A DNA stretch of 16,897 nt, taken from contig JAQUAU010000018.1 of the NCBI GenBank assembly GCA_028687085.1, positions 1 to 16,897 on the forward strand, read 5' to 3'. This DNA comes from Minisyncoccota bacterium. GTDB lineage: Bacteria > Patescibacteriota > Minisyncoccia > Phycocordibacterales > Phycocordibacteraceae. Shown here piece after piece: positions 6,890 through 14,118 of the stretch (positions within the stretch are counted from its first letter, which is position 1; the number at the start of each line of letters is the position of its first letter). A program made the position numbers and the translations under genes. The notes under the pieces are model-generated. The model had not been told where the DNA came from, searched no databases, and saw only the letters and a list, made by a program, of their open reading frames with translations.

Positions 6890-7507
6890 ATGTTTCATTT
6901 TTTCGACTTTCTATTCCCGCCCCGCGCAGACGAACGCATCGTGCGGGACGTCTCGGTCGACGATATGCTCGCCCTCGAGGTGCCCCGTCTTGTCCCGGCG
7001 ACGCGCCCCCTGACGGTCGGTCTTCTCCCCTTCTCCTCTACCTCCGTGCGCTCAGCGATTCATGAGGCGAAGTATCACGGCAGTGAACACGCTTTTACCC
7101 TGCTTAGCTCCGCGCTCGCCGACTATCTGCGCGACTGCGATGATGTAGGACCTCGGAGGTCCTACATTTCTCTGGTGCCGGTGCCGCTCGGGAGAGAACG
7201 CCGGAAAGAGCGCGGTTTCAATCAGGTACAAGAGATCGCACAGCGCGCCGCGCGTGAGCTCGACATCCGGGTCGATGCGACGCTCCTTGTGCGCGTGCGC
7301 GAGACTGTCTCACAGGTCTCGCTCCCGCGCGAAGCGCGAGAAGAGAACATGCGCGGCGCCTTCAGCGCGGCGCACCCCGCAGATCCTGCACATACCTATA
7401 TAGTGATAGATGACGTCATCACCACCGGCGCGACGCTCCAGGCCGCCGTCGATGCACTCAAAGAGGCTGGCGCCGAGCATATTATCCCGCTCGCCCTCGC
7501 GTACTAA
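6890..7507 (+). CDS. comF: ComF-family phosphoribosyltransferase-like protein, without zinc ribbon
   Basis: The 205-residue protein has the ComF core: VPVPLGRERRKERGFNQ (96-112), then the PRPP-binding loop YIVIDDVITTGAT (170-182). ComF is a cytoplasmic protein needed for DNA uptake in competent bacteria and belongs to the PRTase fold. Most ComF proteins begin with a four-cysteine zinc ribbon after the LFP stretch; here LFPPRADERIV (8-18) has no cysteine, so the ribbon is lost. Codons for residues 85-93 (DVGPRRSYI) form a perfect 25-bp palindrome. The gene diverges from pilM. GATAAT lies 6 nt before the ATG and there is no ribosome binding site. ComF is confident from motifs; a competence role is inferred from the pilus genes next door. 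Confidence 0.9.
   Translation: MFHFFDFLFPPRADERIVRDVSVDDMLALEVPRLVPATRPLTVGLLPFSSTSVRSAIHEAKYHGSEHAFTLLSSALADYLRDCDDVGPRRSYISLVPVPLGRERRKERGFNQVQEIAQRAARELDIRVDATLLVRVRETVSQVSLPREAREENMRGAFSAAHPADPAHTYIVIDDVITTGATLQAAVDALKEAGAEHIIPLALAY
7143..7167. repeat. Perfect 25-bp palindrome inside comF
   Basis: The arms ATGTAGGACCTC and GAGGTCCTACAT (12 bp each) flank a single central G at 7155. In RNA this would be an 11-bp stem with a 3-nt loop. It lies in the variable linker just before the conserved VPVPL motif of ComF and stays in frame. It resembles the protein-coding palindromic inserts known from Rickettsia in concept, but other copies cannot be seen in this window. Confidence 0.85.
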
Positions 7508-7529
7508 ATTTGATATTGTGACCTCATAC

Positions 7530-7618
7530 GGAGGGGTCGCATAGAGGCCTAGTGCGGCGGGTTGCTAACTCGCTATACGGGTAAAACCGTATCGAGGGTT
7601 CGAATCCCTCCCCCTCCG
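7530..7618 (+). tRNA. tRNA-Ser (anticodon GCU)
   Basis: A full class II cloverleaf is visible: acceptor GGAGGGG (7530-7536) with CCCCTCC (7611-7617), discriminator G7618, D arm GCAT/GTGC, anticodon stem GCGGG/CTCGC with loop TTGCTAA (anticodon GCT in DNA), a long variable arm with stem ACGG/CCGT, and T arm GAGGG-TTCGAAT-CCCTC (7594-7610). It reads AGC/AGU codons. The 3' CCA is not encoded: the bases after the discriminator are CAC, so CCA must be added enzymatically. It follows comF by 22 nt on the same strand. Confidence 0.96.
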
Positions 7619-7620
7619 CA

Positions 7621-7662
7621 CCCGATACAAAGGCGCCTCTTGTGGGCGCTTTTTGTATCGGG
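7621..7662 (+). terminator. Strong hairpin terminator after tRNA-Ser
   Basis: The outer arms CCCGATACAAA and TTTGTATCGGG extend an inner GCGCC/GGCGC stem with a loop near TCTTGTG and a T run (7650-7654) just after the inner stem. An A run on the other side means it could also act on minus-strand transcripts. It starts 2 nt after the tRNA discriminator base. Confidence 0.75.
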
Positions 7663-7756
7663 AGGGTGGGATTCGAAAGCCGGAGCGCGACGGCGCGAGG
7701 CGGGGTCGCGTAAATTTCTAGCAAGAAATTATGCGTGACCGAATCCCACCCCATCC
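7663..7756. repeat. Inverted-repeat element predicted to fold as a three-way junction
   Basis: Perfect 12-bp outer arms GGGTGGGATTCG (7664-7675) and CGAATCCCACCC (7740-7751) enclose two inner hairpins: GCCG/CGGC (7679-7682 and 7691-7694) and GGTCGCG/CGTGACC (7704-7710 and 7734-7740), the latter capped by AATTTCT/AGAAATT (7713-7719 and 7724-7730) with loop AGCA. The last outer-arm base overlaps the second stem. The right arm and its flank (7741-7758) repeat the tRNA-Ser 3' end in direct orientation (16 of 18 bases), and the left arm resembles it in inverted orientation. It holds no credible gene. Confidence 0.7.
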
Positions 7757-7758
7757 GC

Positions 7759-7833
7759 TGAGATTTTTAAGGAGTGAAACGACTATAAAAATCCAAGTGG
7801 GGTTGTGTATTCGCAAGTCCCCGCAAACAAGAA
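7759..7833. other. Intergenic stretch with two weak stem-loops, no gene seen
   Basis: GATTTTT (7762-7768) pairs with AAAAATC (7787-7793), and GGGGTTG pairs with CAA-GT-CCCC just after. These could be weak bidirectional transcription-end signals between the tRNA region and the end of pyrC. No coding signal was found. Confidence 0.35.
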
Positions 7834-7861
7834 GCTCCTGCGGTTGTGACACCACAGGAGC
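7834..7861 (-). terminator. Rho-independent terminator of the pyrD-pyrC operon
   Basis: On the minus strand GCTCCTGTGGT and ACCGCAGGAGC form an 11-bp stem (one G-U pair) with a 6-nt loop GTCACA, followed by a T-rich tail TTCTTGTTTG. It lies 18 nt after the pyrC stop. Confidence 0.75.
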
Positions 7862-7879
7862 CCATGAGGAACTTCTTTT

Positions 7880-8941
7880 CTATTGCATCTTCCACTGCAT
7901 CATCTCGCCTGCACGGAACGGAACCACGACGTTGTCGCCGAACGACACTTCGTCGGGAACCTTCCATGCTTCGCGAACGAGCGTCACGGTGCCAGTGTTC
8001 CGCGGCAAGCCATAGAAGTCCGCGCCATGATGCGACGCAAACCCCTCCAGCTTGTCGAGTTTCCCCATCGAGTCAAACGCCTCGACGTAGAGCTCGAGCG
8101 CTGCAGGCGCGGTGAAGCACCCGGCACAGCCGCATGCCGCCTCCTTGGCACCTTTGGCGTGCGGCGCCGAATCAGTACCGAGGAAGAAGTGCGTATCTCC
8201 CGAGGTAGCCGCTTCGACAAGCGCCTGTCGGTGCACTTCCCGCTTCAGTATCGGCAGGCAGTAGTAGTGCGGACGAATGCCACCCTTGAAGATAGCATTC
8301 CGATTCTCAAGCAAGTGGTGCGCCGTGATGGTGGCCCCGACGTGGGACCGTTCACCCCGGACGAACTGCACCGCTTCCTTTGTCGTGATGTGCTCCATCA
8401 CGATGCGCAAGAACGGGAAACGTATCATGAGCGGTATCAGCACCTTGTCGATGAAGACTTGCTCGCGATCGAAGATATCGACCGCGGGGTCAGTGACTTC
8501 GCCGTGCACGAGAAGCGGCATACCGATCTTCTCCATCTCCGCGAGGGCCGGAGCGGCATATTTCATCTGGGTCACCCCGTTCTCCGAGTTGGTCGTAGCG
8601 CCGGCTGGATAGAGCTTCACGCCGTATACCAACTTGCTCGCCTTCGCCTCGCGGATATCCGCCGGCGTCGTCGAGTCGGTGAGATAGAGCGTCATCAGCG
8701 GCTCGAAGTTTAGGCCGAGACCATGATATTTCACCGCTGCACGGATTGTTTCGTAATACCCCCACGCCTGCGCCGCCTTAATGATTGGCTTCTTCAGGTT
8801 GGGCATGATGATCGCCCGGCCAAAGACTGCTGCCGAGTAGCTGACGATGTCCATCAGAGCCGCACCATCGCGCAAATGCAGATGCATGTCGTCCGGCCGC
8901 GTGATGGTGATGCTATCCAACTCTCCTTTTCGCATTGCCAT
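7880..8941 (-). CDS. pyrC: Dihydroorotase, PyrC type
   Basis: The 353-residue enzyme closes carbamoyl-aspartate to dihydroorotate, the third step of pyrimidine synthesis. All zinc-site features of the E. coli-type (class II) enzyme are present: H20 and H22 in MHLHLRDG, carbamylated-Lys candidate K109 in [19 protein letters not shown]146 in PLLVHGEV, H184 in MEHITT, and catalytic D257 in [15 protein letters not shown]. The [13 protein letters not shown] stretch is also typical. The ATG at 8941 is 1 nt after the pyrD stop, with GGGGAC a few bases upstream as ribosome binding site; a second ATG two codons later is possible. Forms an operon with pyrD and ends in a terminator. Confidence 0.97.
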   Translation of the reverse strand: MAMRKGELDSITITRPDDMHLHLRDGAALMDIVSYSAAVFGRAIIMPNLKKPIIKAAQAWGYYETIRAAVKYHGLGLNFEPLMTLYLTDSTTPADIREAKASKLVYGVKLYPAGATTNSENGVTQMKYAAPALAEMEKIGMPLLVHGEVTDPAVDIFDREQVFIDKVLIPLMIRFPFLRIVMEHITTKEAVQFVRGERSHVGATITAHHLLENRNAIFKGGIRPHYYCLPILKREVHRQALVEAATSGDTHFFLGTDSAPHAKGAKEAACGCAGCFTAPAALELYVEAFDSMGKLDKLEGFASHHGADFYGLPRNTGTVTLVREAWKVPDEVSFGDNVVVPFRAGEMMQWKMQ

Positions 8942-8942
8942 T

Positions 8943-9845
8943 TCAGTCCCCTTTCAAGTTGATGAATTGCGAAGCGATGTCGCCGAACACCTTGGCGCCA
9001 CCGACGAAGTATGCCGTGCCGACTTGCACAATCGAAGCGCCGGCCCAGAGCATTTTCTGCACATCTTCGCTGGACTGCACGCCGCCCACGCCCCAGACGG
9101 CGATCTCTTTCGGCAAACGCGCTCGCCATTGCTTGACCTGGCCGAGTGCCTGCTGAAAGACTTGCCGCCCCGAGCCACCAGCGTAGCCGGTTTTATCCGG
9201 CGTATTGATGACTGGCGTCTCGTCACGGTTGTAATCGAGACAATTCGGCACCGTGTTCATCGTGACGACAGCCTTGACCGCATATTGCTCAATAACTGAT
9301 GCAATTTCGTCGATACGATCCGGATCCATTGGCGAGACTTTCACCGAGACGAACCAGCCCGCGTTTTGTAATCGTCCACCGAAGAAAACGTTGTCGAGAG
9401 AAGCGCTGACGAGTTTCCGCCGATATGAGATGATCGGCTTACGTTCGCCGACACTAACAACATTCGGGCAACCAAGATTCAATTCGATACCGTCGAACCC
9501 GACGTCGTATGCTTCATCAGCGAGTTTCCCAAATTCTATAGGAGAAAGCCCGGCGACGCTCAGGATGATCGGTTTCCCGGCCGCATGAGCGAGCATGACC
9601 ATTGCTGGTCCGATCTCTTTCAATTTCTCGATGCCGGGATTCGGCAAACCGAGCGAATTGAGGCAAAATACCGGATCCCCATTAAACGTGTTGCCGGAGT
9701 TCCCCGCTCGCTCTTCGAGCGTGATGGATCCAACGACAATGAAGCTCGCCGAAGAACGAGCGAGACTTTGAACCTCAGATACGCTCTTGCAATGCCCCGC
9801 CGCGTTACCGACTGGAAACGCAGAGTCAATCGAGTAATTCCGCAT
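8943..9845 (-). CDS. pyrD: Dihydroorotate dehydrogenase, class 1-like, with one key Lys replaced
   Basis: The 300-residue flavoprotein would oxidise dihydroorotate to orotate. Class 1 features: NSLGLPNPG (63-71), ELNLGCPNV (121-129) with catalytic-type C126 rather than the Ser of class 2, K169 in VSVKVSP, N197 in TMNT, GGSG (223-226) and the FMN phosphate region [11 protein letters not shown]. The Lys that contacts FMN and substrate in Lactococcus PyrDA (K43 in TKSSTLEKREGN) is replaced by G39 ([12 protein letters not shown]). No pyrK partner is seen, so class 1A (fumarate-type) is more likely than 1B. The start at 9845 ([10 protein letters not shown]) has a good Shine-Dalgarno, AAGGGGG, 6 nt upstream; in-frame ATGs further upstream would run through a terminator hairpin. 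Activity is likely but not certain. Confidence 0.88.
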   Translation of the reverse strand: MRNYSIDSAFPVGNAAGHCKSVSEVQSLARSSASFIVVGSITLEERAGNSGNTFNGDPVFCLNSLGLPNPGIEKLKEIGPAMVMLAHAAGKPIILSVAGLSPIEFGKLADEAYDVGFDGIELNLGCPNVVSVGERKPIISYRRKLVSASLDNVFFGGRLQNAGWFVSVKVSPMDPDRIDEIASVIEQYAVKAVVTMNTVPNCLDYNRDETPVINTPDKTGYAGGSGRQVFQQALGQVKQWRARLPKEIAVWGVGGVQSSEDVQKMLWAGASIVQVGTAYFVGGAKVFGDIASQFINLKGD

Positions 9846-9850
9846 GACGC

Positions 9851-9857
9851 ACCCCCT
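9851..9857 (-). promoter_or_regulatory. Shine-Dalgarno sequence deciding the pyrD start
   Basis: On the minus strand a purine run AAAAGGGGG ends about 6-7 nt before the ATG at 9845. It is the clearest ribosome binding site in a window where most genes have none, and it fixes the pyrD start. Confidence 0.6.
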
Positions 9858-9914
9858 TTTCAGTGAGATTTCGATGAGTTGTGGAAGATGACAAAGACCA
9901 CAACAGCCGGGCGG

Positions 9915-9943
9915 ACTGTACCTCATTTTTAGCAGAAATACAA
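9915..9943 (-). promoter_or_regulatory. Possible pyrD promoter
   Basis: On the minus strand TTGTAT (9943-9938) and TACAGT (9920-9915) are 17 nt apart, about 70 nt before the pyrD ATG. The -35 abuts the T tail of the upstream terminator. Both hexamers are imperfect, so this is tentative. Confidence 0.4.
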
Positions 9944-9944
9944 A

Positions 9945-9985
9945 GAACCGTCCGCCACAACTTCGCAGATGTTGGCGGACGGTTC
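9945..9985 (-). terminator. Terminator after the DUF378 gene
   Basis: GAACCGTCCGC and GCGGACGGTTC form an 11-bp GC-rich stem extended by CAAC/GTTG, followed on the minus strand by TTTGTATTTC. It ends the copper/DUF378 unit 20 nt after the DUF378 stop and separates it from pyrD. Confidence 0.8.
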
Positions 9986-10005
9986 TCGCACGCAAAACGG
10001 AGGAG

Positions 10006-10233
10006 TTACATCGCTCCTGCCGAATCGCCGCACATCCTGCAGTCTCTCTTGTGCGAATAGAGCAAGACGAGTGCCGAGGCGCCGACGAGCAGATAGACGA
10101 TATTCTCAACCGTCGGCCACGTGCCGACAAGGAGATTCACAACGTTCCAGTTGCTACCCGCGAAGTAGCCAATCGCCTGGAGACCCCAATTCAAGGCACC
10201 GATGATGACAAGCACGAATGCAGTTTTGTGCAT
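10006..10233 (-). CDS. Small DUF378-family membrane protein with a C-terminal CxxC
   Basis: The 75-residue protein has the DUF378 pattern: ALNWGLQAIGYF near 13-24, then a second membrane segment ENIVYLLVGASALVLLY (43-59). The function of the family is unknown. The C-terminal tail HKRDCRMCGDSAGAM carries a Cys-x-x-Cys pair that could bind a metal; together with its place after the copper genes this suggests, but does not show, a role in metal handling. The gap from the cupredoxin gene is 131 nt and full of hairpins, so separate transcription is possible. No Shine-Dalgarno is seen. Confidence 0.85.
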   Translation of the reverse strand: MHKTAFVLVIIGALNWGLQAIGYFAGSNWNVVNLLVGTWPTVENIVYLLVGASALVLLYSHKRDCRMCGDSAGAM

Positions 10234-10248
10234 ACAGGTTGTTAGGGA

Positions 10249-10364
10249 TTAGGAGCGGGTGGTCCGCTCCCTATAGTATGGCTCTTTTACAACCGTCTGG
10301 GAGACCCCCTGTGCAGAACCCCGTGAGATAAGCGAAGCCGCCATCTCATGGGGCAGAACCCCGA
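10249..10364. repeat. Cluster of nested palindromes between the cupredoxin and DUF378 genes
   Basis: GGAGCGG (10252-10258) pairs with CCGCTCC (10264-10270). CCCCGTGAGAT pairs with ATCTCATGGGG (about 10319-10352) around a loop containing GCGAAGC. GCAGAACCCC occurs twice as a direct repeat (10313-10322 and 10354-10363), and GTCT/AGAC forms a small stem near 10300. The first large hairpin after the cupredoxin stop lacks a proper T run, so it looks more like a REP-type element or mRNA-stabilising structure than a standard terminator. Confidence 0.6.
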
Positions 10365-10757
10365 TTATTCGAATTTTATCTGGAAATTGTACATGCCCAT
10401 AGAGCAGAGACCCTGCAAGGTACCCTGCGCCTGTGCCGCAGAGATGGAAATCTCTTCGACAGTCGACGGCTGCAAGAATTTCTGATACGAAAGCTTGGGT
10501 ATCACCACGCTCGCTGAACAGTCGAAGGTCCCGTTCGTCCGCATGCGCAGGATAGTGGGCACACCGGCCTTTGCGGTGACCACGCGCGGCGAATAGCCGC
10601 CCTTCGCCGTGATGTCGATAATCTGCGTACCATCGACGATAACGGCTGTAGGCGGCGCACCGGCGTCGGCGCTGTTCGACGGTTTTGAGGAGATCAGGAA
10701 CGCCCACCCGATAAGGACGGCACTGATTGCAAACGCGATAATCGTTTTCGTGTCCAT
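10365..10757 (-). CDS. Membrane-anchored cupredoxin-like copper protein
   Basis: The 130-residue protein has an N-terminal signal anchor (about residues 6-23), a short Ser/Ala/Pro linker and a cupredoxin-like domain (about 45-130). Family features are IDITAKGGYSP (47-57), C80 in TFDCSASVVIP and LCSMGMYNF (117-125) with C118 and M120/M122 as probable copper ligands. The usual Trp/His-rich blue-copper set is not seen, so a Cys/Met Cu(I) site is more likely than electron transfer. The start is 1 nt after the HMA/TauE gene. In other bacteria an HMA domain, a TauE-like membrane domain and a cupredoxin domain can sit on one protein; here the cupredoxin is separate. Probable copper relay or storage on the outer face of the membrane. 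Confidence 0.85.
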   Translation of the reverse strand: MDTKTIIAFAISAVLIGWAFLISSKPSNSADAGAPPTAVIVDGTQIIDITAKGGYSPRVVTAKAGVPTILRMRTNGTFDCSASVVIPKLSYQKFLQPSTVEEISISAAQAQGTLQGLCSMGMYNFQIKFE

Positions 10758-10758
10758 A

Positions 10759-11778
10759 TTAGAAGTTAAAAATCGGGGTTATGATGCCCGCAGTCGCGAG
10801 TGCACTCGCGCCGTTTACGAGCGCAAGCGTGATGACGATGAGGCCGGCCGTCTTGAAGAAGATCCCCTTCCATGGCTTGTGCGCGATGTTGAGCGAGCTA
10901 AACGAGAGGAGTGCGAGCATCGGGAGCGTGCCGAGCGCAAAGACGAGCATCGTCAGCGCCCCCTGCGAGAAACTGCCCGTCGAGAGCGCGTAGAGCTGCA
11001 TCGACTGTGTAAAGCCGCACGGCAGAAAGAAGGTCCCGACGCCGACCAGTGCCGGTGCGAGATAATAGTCGCGCTTGCTCCCTGCTCTGAGATGCTTCGA
11101 GAATCGCGCCGGGAGCGTGAACTGAAGCCGCTTCGTGAAGTGAAATACATCGAGCAGATTAAGACCGAGGATAAGCATCACGAGCGCAACGATGCTACTC
11201 AGTATCGTATTCGCCATGAGACTCAAGTGGAGCGAATTGCCGATAAGCCCGACCACGCCGCCGAGAATAAAGAATCCGCCGAGCCGGCCGACGTGGAAGA
11301 GTGCTGGCGTACGCCAGGTGGCGCCTTCTTTCGCCGTCTCTGCCGAGAGCGAGAGCACGAGTCCGCCGACAATGGCGAGACACGAGGAGACCGAGGCGAT
11401 AAGCCCTATCACAAAGGCTGTCCCGTAACTTACAGTAGACGAGGTGATAAGATTTGTGAGCCCGGACTTCTGCAAGAACAGGAAGCCGATGATGAGCGCG
11501 AGCGCAATCGGGAGTGCGTAGGCGAAGTCGCTCCAGAGAGCCTGGTGCGCCTGCTTCTCGACGGTAATCGTATAGCCATGCTGATGCACGATCGCGGTCA
11601 GTGCCTCTGCGACCTTCTCAGGAGCGTCATCGAACTCGCCGACGACCGAGAGGCGATGATCCGCAAGCGACACGCGCGCGCTCTCGACGTTTGGAAGCTC
11701 GGCAATCGTTTCTTCGATAAGTAGCGTGCACGCTTTGCAGTGCATGCCGTTTACGTGGAATTCATAGGTGGTGTTCAT
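10759..11778 (-). CDS. HMA domain fused to a TauE/DsbD_2-like membrane protein
   Basis: The 339-residue protein starts with a heavy-metal-associated domain (about 4-72) carrying GMHCKAC with C14 and C17, followed by six or so membrane segments (about 83-339). Conserved membrane cysteines are C133 in [11 protein letters not shown] and C254 in [11 protein letters not shown], as in the DsbD_2/cytochrome-c-biogenesis-like branch (TauE/SafE clan). Such proteins occur in copper clusters and are thought to move copper or reducing power across the membrane. The ATG overlaps the copA stop as ATGA, so it is translated together with copA. Family and context are clear; the exact substrate is inferred to be copper. 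Confidence 0.9.
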   Translation of the reverse strand: MNTTYEFHVNGMHCKACTLLIEETIAELPNVESARVSLADHRLSVVGEFDDAPEKVAEALTAIVHQHGYTITVEKQAHQALWSDFAYALPIALALIIGFLFLQKSGLTNLITSSTVSYGTAFVIGLIASVSSCLAIVGGLVLSLSAETAKEGATWRTPALFHVGRLGGFFILGGVVGLIGNSLHLSLMANTILSSIVALVMLILGLNLLDVFHFTKRLQFTLPARFSKHLRAGSKRDYYLAPALVGVGTFFLPCGFTQSMQLYALSTGSFSQGALTMLVFALGTLPMLALLSFSSLNIAHKPWKGIFFKTAGLIVITLALVNGASALATAGIITPIFNF

Positions 11779-14117
11779 AGTGTTTTAGTTTTAAGCCGGA
11801 GCGAATTGCCGACGACCGACACGCTCGAGAAGGCCATCGCGAATCCTGCAAAGACGGGCGAGAGGAGCCAGCCGAACACCGGATAGAAGATGCCGCTCGC
11901 GAGCGGGATACCGATGACATTATACGCGAATGCCCAGAAGAGGTTCTGTTTGATACCGCGCATCGTAAACTTTGAAAGGCGGATAGCCTTCACGAGCTTC
12001 GAGATGTCGCCATGAAGAAGCGTGATGCCGGCGCTCTCGATAGCGACATCAGTCCCGGTCGCCATGGCGATGCCGACATCCGCTTGTGCGAGCGCAGGCG
12101 CATCGTTGATCCCGTCGCCCGCCATCGCGACGATCTTCCCTTCTGCCTGCAGCGCTTTTATCTTATGCAGCTTATCCTCGGGCATCACTTCGGCGACCAC
12201 GTCATCAATGCCGACCTGGTTAGCAATGAACCGCGCCGTATTCGCATCGTCACCGGTGAGCATCACCACCGTAATGCCGAGTGCGTGCAGATCTCTCACC
12301 GCCTGTACTGCCTCTGGCTTGATTGCATCGGCGACCATCGCGATAGCGAGCACCTTCCTGCCTGCAACAAGGATGACCGGCGTCTTACCTTCTTTCGTAT
12401 CCGCTTCAAGGTTTAACCTTGATACACCGAGCTCGGTGGCGAGCCGCGCGCTCCCGACATGATATTCGACACCCTCTATCGTGCCGACAAGCCCCTTCCC
12501 TTTTATCGCTTCAAATCGATCGACCGGCACAAGCGCGATATGTTTCTCCCGCGCATAGGAGACGACCGCGTGCGAGATGGGGTGGTCTGACTTGGTATCA
12601 AGCGATGCGAGAATCGATACAATCTCATCATCGCTCTTTTCTGAAAAGTTCTGAATCGATGTGAGCTCCGGCTTGCCCTTAGTGATGGTTCCCGTTTTGT
12701 CGACGACCACCACCGTCACCTTGTGAAGCTTCTCCAAGGTCGCGGCATCTTTGATGAGAATGCCCTCCTTCGCGCCCTTGCCCACGCCCACGATGATCGC
12801 CGTCGGCGTCGCGAGACCGAGCGCGCACGGACAGGCGATGACCAGCACACCAACAAACGACACGAGTCCGAGTGAGAGCGCTTGGGCGAATCCGAGAGAA
12901 GAAGAGCCTATGAGTAACCAGAGACCGAGCGAAGAAAATGCGATGACGAGTACAATCGGCACAAAGACACTCGAAATCTTGTCGGCGAGCGCTTGGATGG
13001 GCGCCTTGCTTCCCTGTGCATCGGCGACCATTCTGATGATGTGCGCAAGCATGGTCTCAGAGCCGATCTTAGTCGCCTTAAAGGTGAATGAGCCGGTGGT
13101 GTTCAGCGTCCCGGCGACCACCGCATCGCCGACATTCTTCTCGACCGGCACCGGCTCGCCCGAGACCATCGCTTCATCAACGTATGACGACCCGAGGGTC
13201 ACCACGCCATCGACCGGTATCTTCCCTGCCGGCTTCACGATGATAAGGTCGCCGTGCACCACCTGGTCCACCGAGATCTCCACTTCCTTCCCCTCGCGAA
13301 TCACGAGCGCAGTCTTCGCCTGCAAGTTCAAGAGCTTCTCAATCGCATCGCCGGTCTTAATCTTGGCGCGCGCTTCGAGATACTTCCCGAGCGTAATGAA
13401 GGCAATGACGACAATCGCCACGTCGAAATAGGTAACGTCCACGTTTATATATGGCCGCACCGCTTCGCGAAATACCGTGACGATGACGCTATAGAGGTAG
13501 GCGGCCGAAGTGCCGATACCAATGAGGGTGTCCATGTTTGCGGCGCCGTGGCGCAGGAAGCGATAGAAGCCAACCAGATACGGCTTGCCCACAACGAAGA
13601 GCGCATAGGTGGCCATGAGCGCGAGAACAAGATTAAAGGAGTCATTCCATGCCTGCGGCACGAGCGCCACGCTGCCGAACTCTGCGAGAATGTTCCACGC
13701 CATGACTGCGATAGCAAAGGCCGCCATCGGCGTGATGGTGACGATCTTCGTCTTCATAGACGCGAGCTCGGCGAGCTTCTCGCTCTTCGACTGATTGAGC
13801 CCGAGATGCGCAGAGTGCGACCAATTTTTGTTAGCCGAAGGCGTTACAAAAATGGAAGTGCCCGTGTGGTATTCACTCTCCGACATACCCATTTCGCTTG
13901 CCGTTTGCTGGAGTGCAAGCGAATAGCCGAGCGGCTCGAGCTTCTCTGACAGATGATGCGGAGTCGTTTTCGTTTCGTCGTATGAAATCTTTGCCGCCTC
14001 GGTGCCAGGATTCACCTCCACAGAATGCACGCCATCAACCTTCCCCAGCGTCTTCTCGATAATGCTCGCACACGATGCGCAATGCATGCCCCGCACCGGG
14101 TACGTAGACGTCGTCAT
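11775..14117 (-). CDS. copA: Copper-exporting P1B-type ATPase CopA
   Basis: The 780-residue pump has one N-terminal HMA domain with GMHCASC (C13, C16), a Met/His-containing linker (about 70-120) and eight probable membrane helices. The actuator motif VSGEP is at 318-322, the ion-site CPC at 429-431, the phosphorylation motif DKTGT at 473-477, HP at 512-513 in [11 protein letters not shown] at 621-623 and GDGIND at 667-672. Tyr-Asn at 732-733 and MAFSS at 761-765 complete the Cu(I) P1B-1 signature. It exports Cu(I) from the cytoplasm at the cost of ATP. It lies 1 nt after csoR and overlaps the HMA/TauE gene by 4 nt, so CsoR probably controls all of them. Confidence 0.97.
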   Translation of the reverse strand: MTTSTYPVRGMHCASCASIIEKTLGKVDGVHSVEVNPGTEAAKISYDETKTTPHHLSEKLEPLGYSLALQQTASEMGMSESEYHTGTSIFVTPSANKNWSHSAHLGLNQSKSEKLAELASMKTKIVTITPMAAFAIAVMAWNILAEFGSVALVPQAWNDSFNLVLALMATYALFVVGKPYLVGFYRFLRHGAANMDTLIGIGTSAAYLYSVIVTVFREAVRPYINVDVTYFDVAIVVIAFITLGKYLEARAKIKTGDAIEKLLNLQAKTALVIREGKEVEISVDQVVHGDLIIVKPAGKIPVDGVVTLGSSYVDEAMVSGEPVPVEKNVGDAVVAGTLNTTGSFTFKATKIGSETMLAHIIRMVADAQGSKAPIQALADKISSVFVPIVLVIAFSSLGLWLLIGSSSLGFAQALSLGLVSFVGVLVIACPCALGLATPTAIIVGVGKGAKEGILIKDAATLEKLHKVTVVVVDKTGTITKGKPELTSIQNFSEKSDDEIVSILASLDTKSDHPISHAVVSYAREKHIALVPVDRFEAIKGKGLVGTIEGVEYHVGSARLATELGVSRLNLEADTKEGKTPVILVAGRKVLAIAMVADAIKPEAVQAVRDLHALGITVVMLTGDDANTARFIANQVGIDDVVAEVMPEDKLHKIKALQAEGKIVAMAGDGINDAPALAQADVGIAMATGTDVAIESAGITLLHGDISKLVKAIRLSKFTMRGIKQNLFWAFAYNVIGIPLASGIFYPVFGWLLSPVFAGFAMAFSSVSVVGNSLRLKTKTL

Positions 14118-14118
14118 G

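Noticed and set aside
7524..7754. Minus-strand reading frame of 76 codons across the tRNA region (GFEPSIRFYPYSELATRRT type)
   Set aside because: It is the antisense translation of tRNA-Ser, its terminator and the palindromic element; this kind of peptide is a well-known spurious call next to tRNAs.
9846..10130. N-terminal extension of PyrD to 10130
   Set aside because: Runs through the DUF378 terminator and into DUF378; the start at 9845 has a strong Shine-Dalgarno and begins the conserved fold.
10609..11724. Plus-strand frame of 371 codons opposite the HMA/TauE gene
   Set aside because: Arg/Glu-rich shadow of a membrane protein gene with clear motifs on the other strand.
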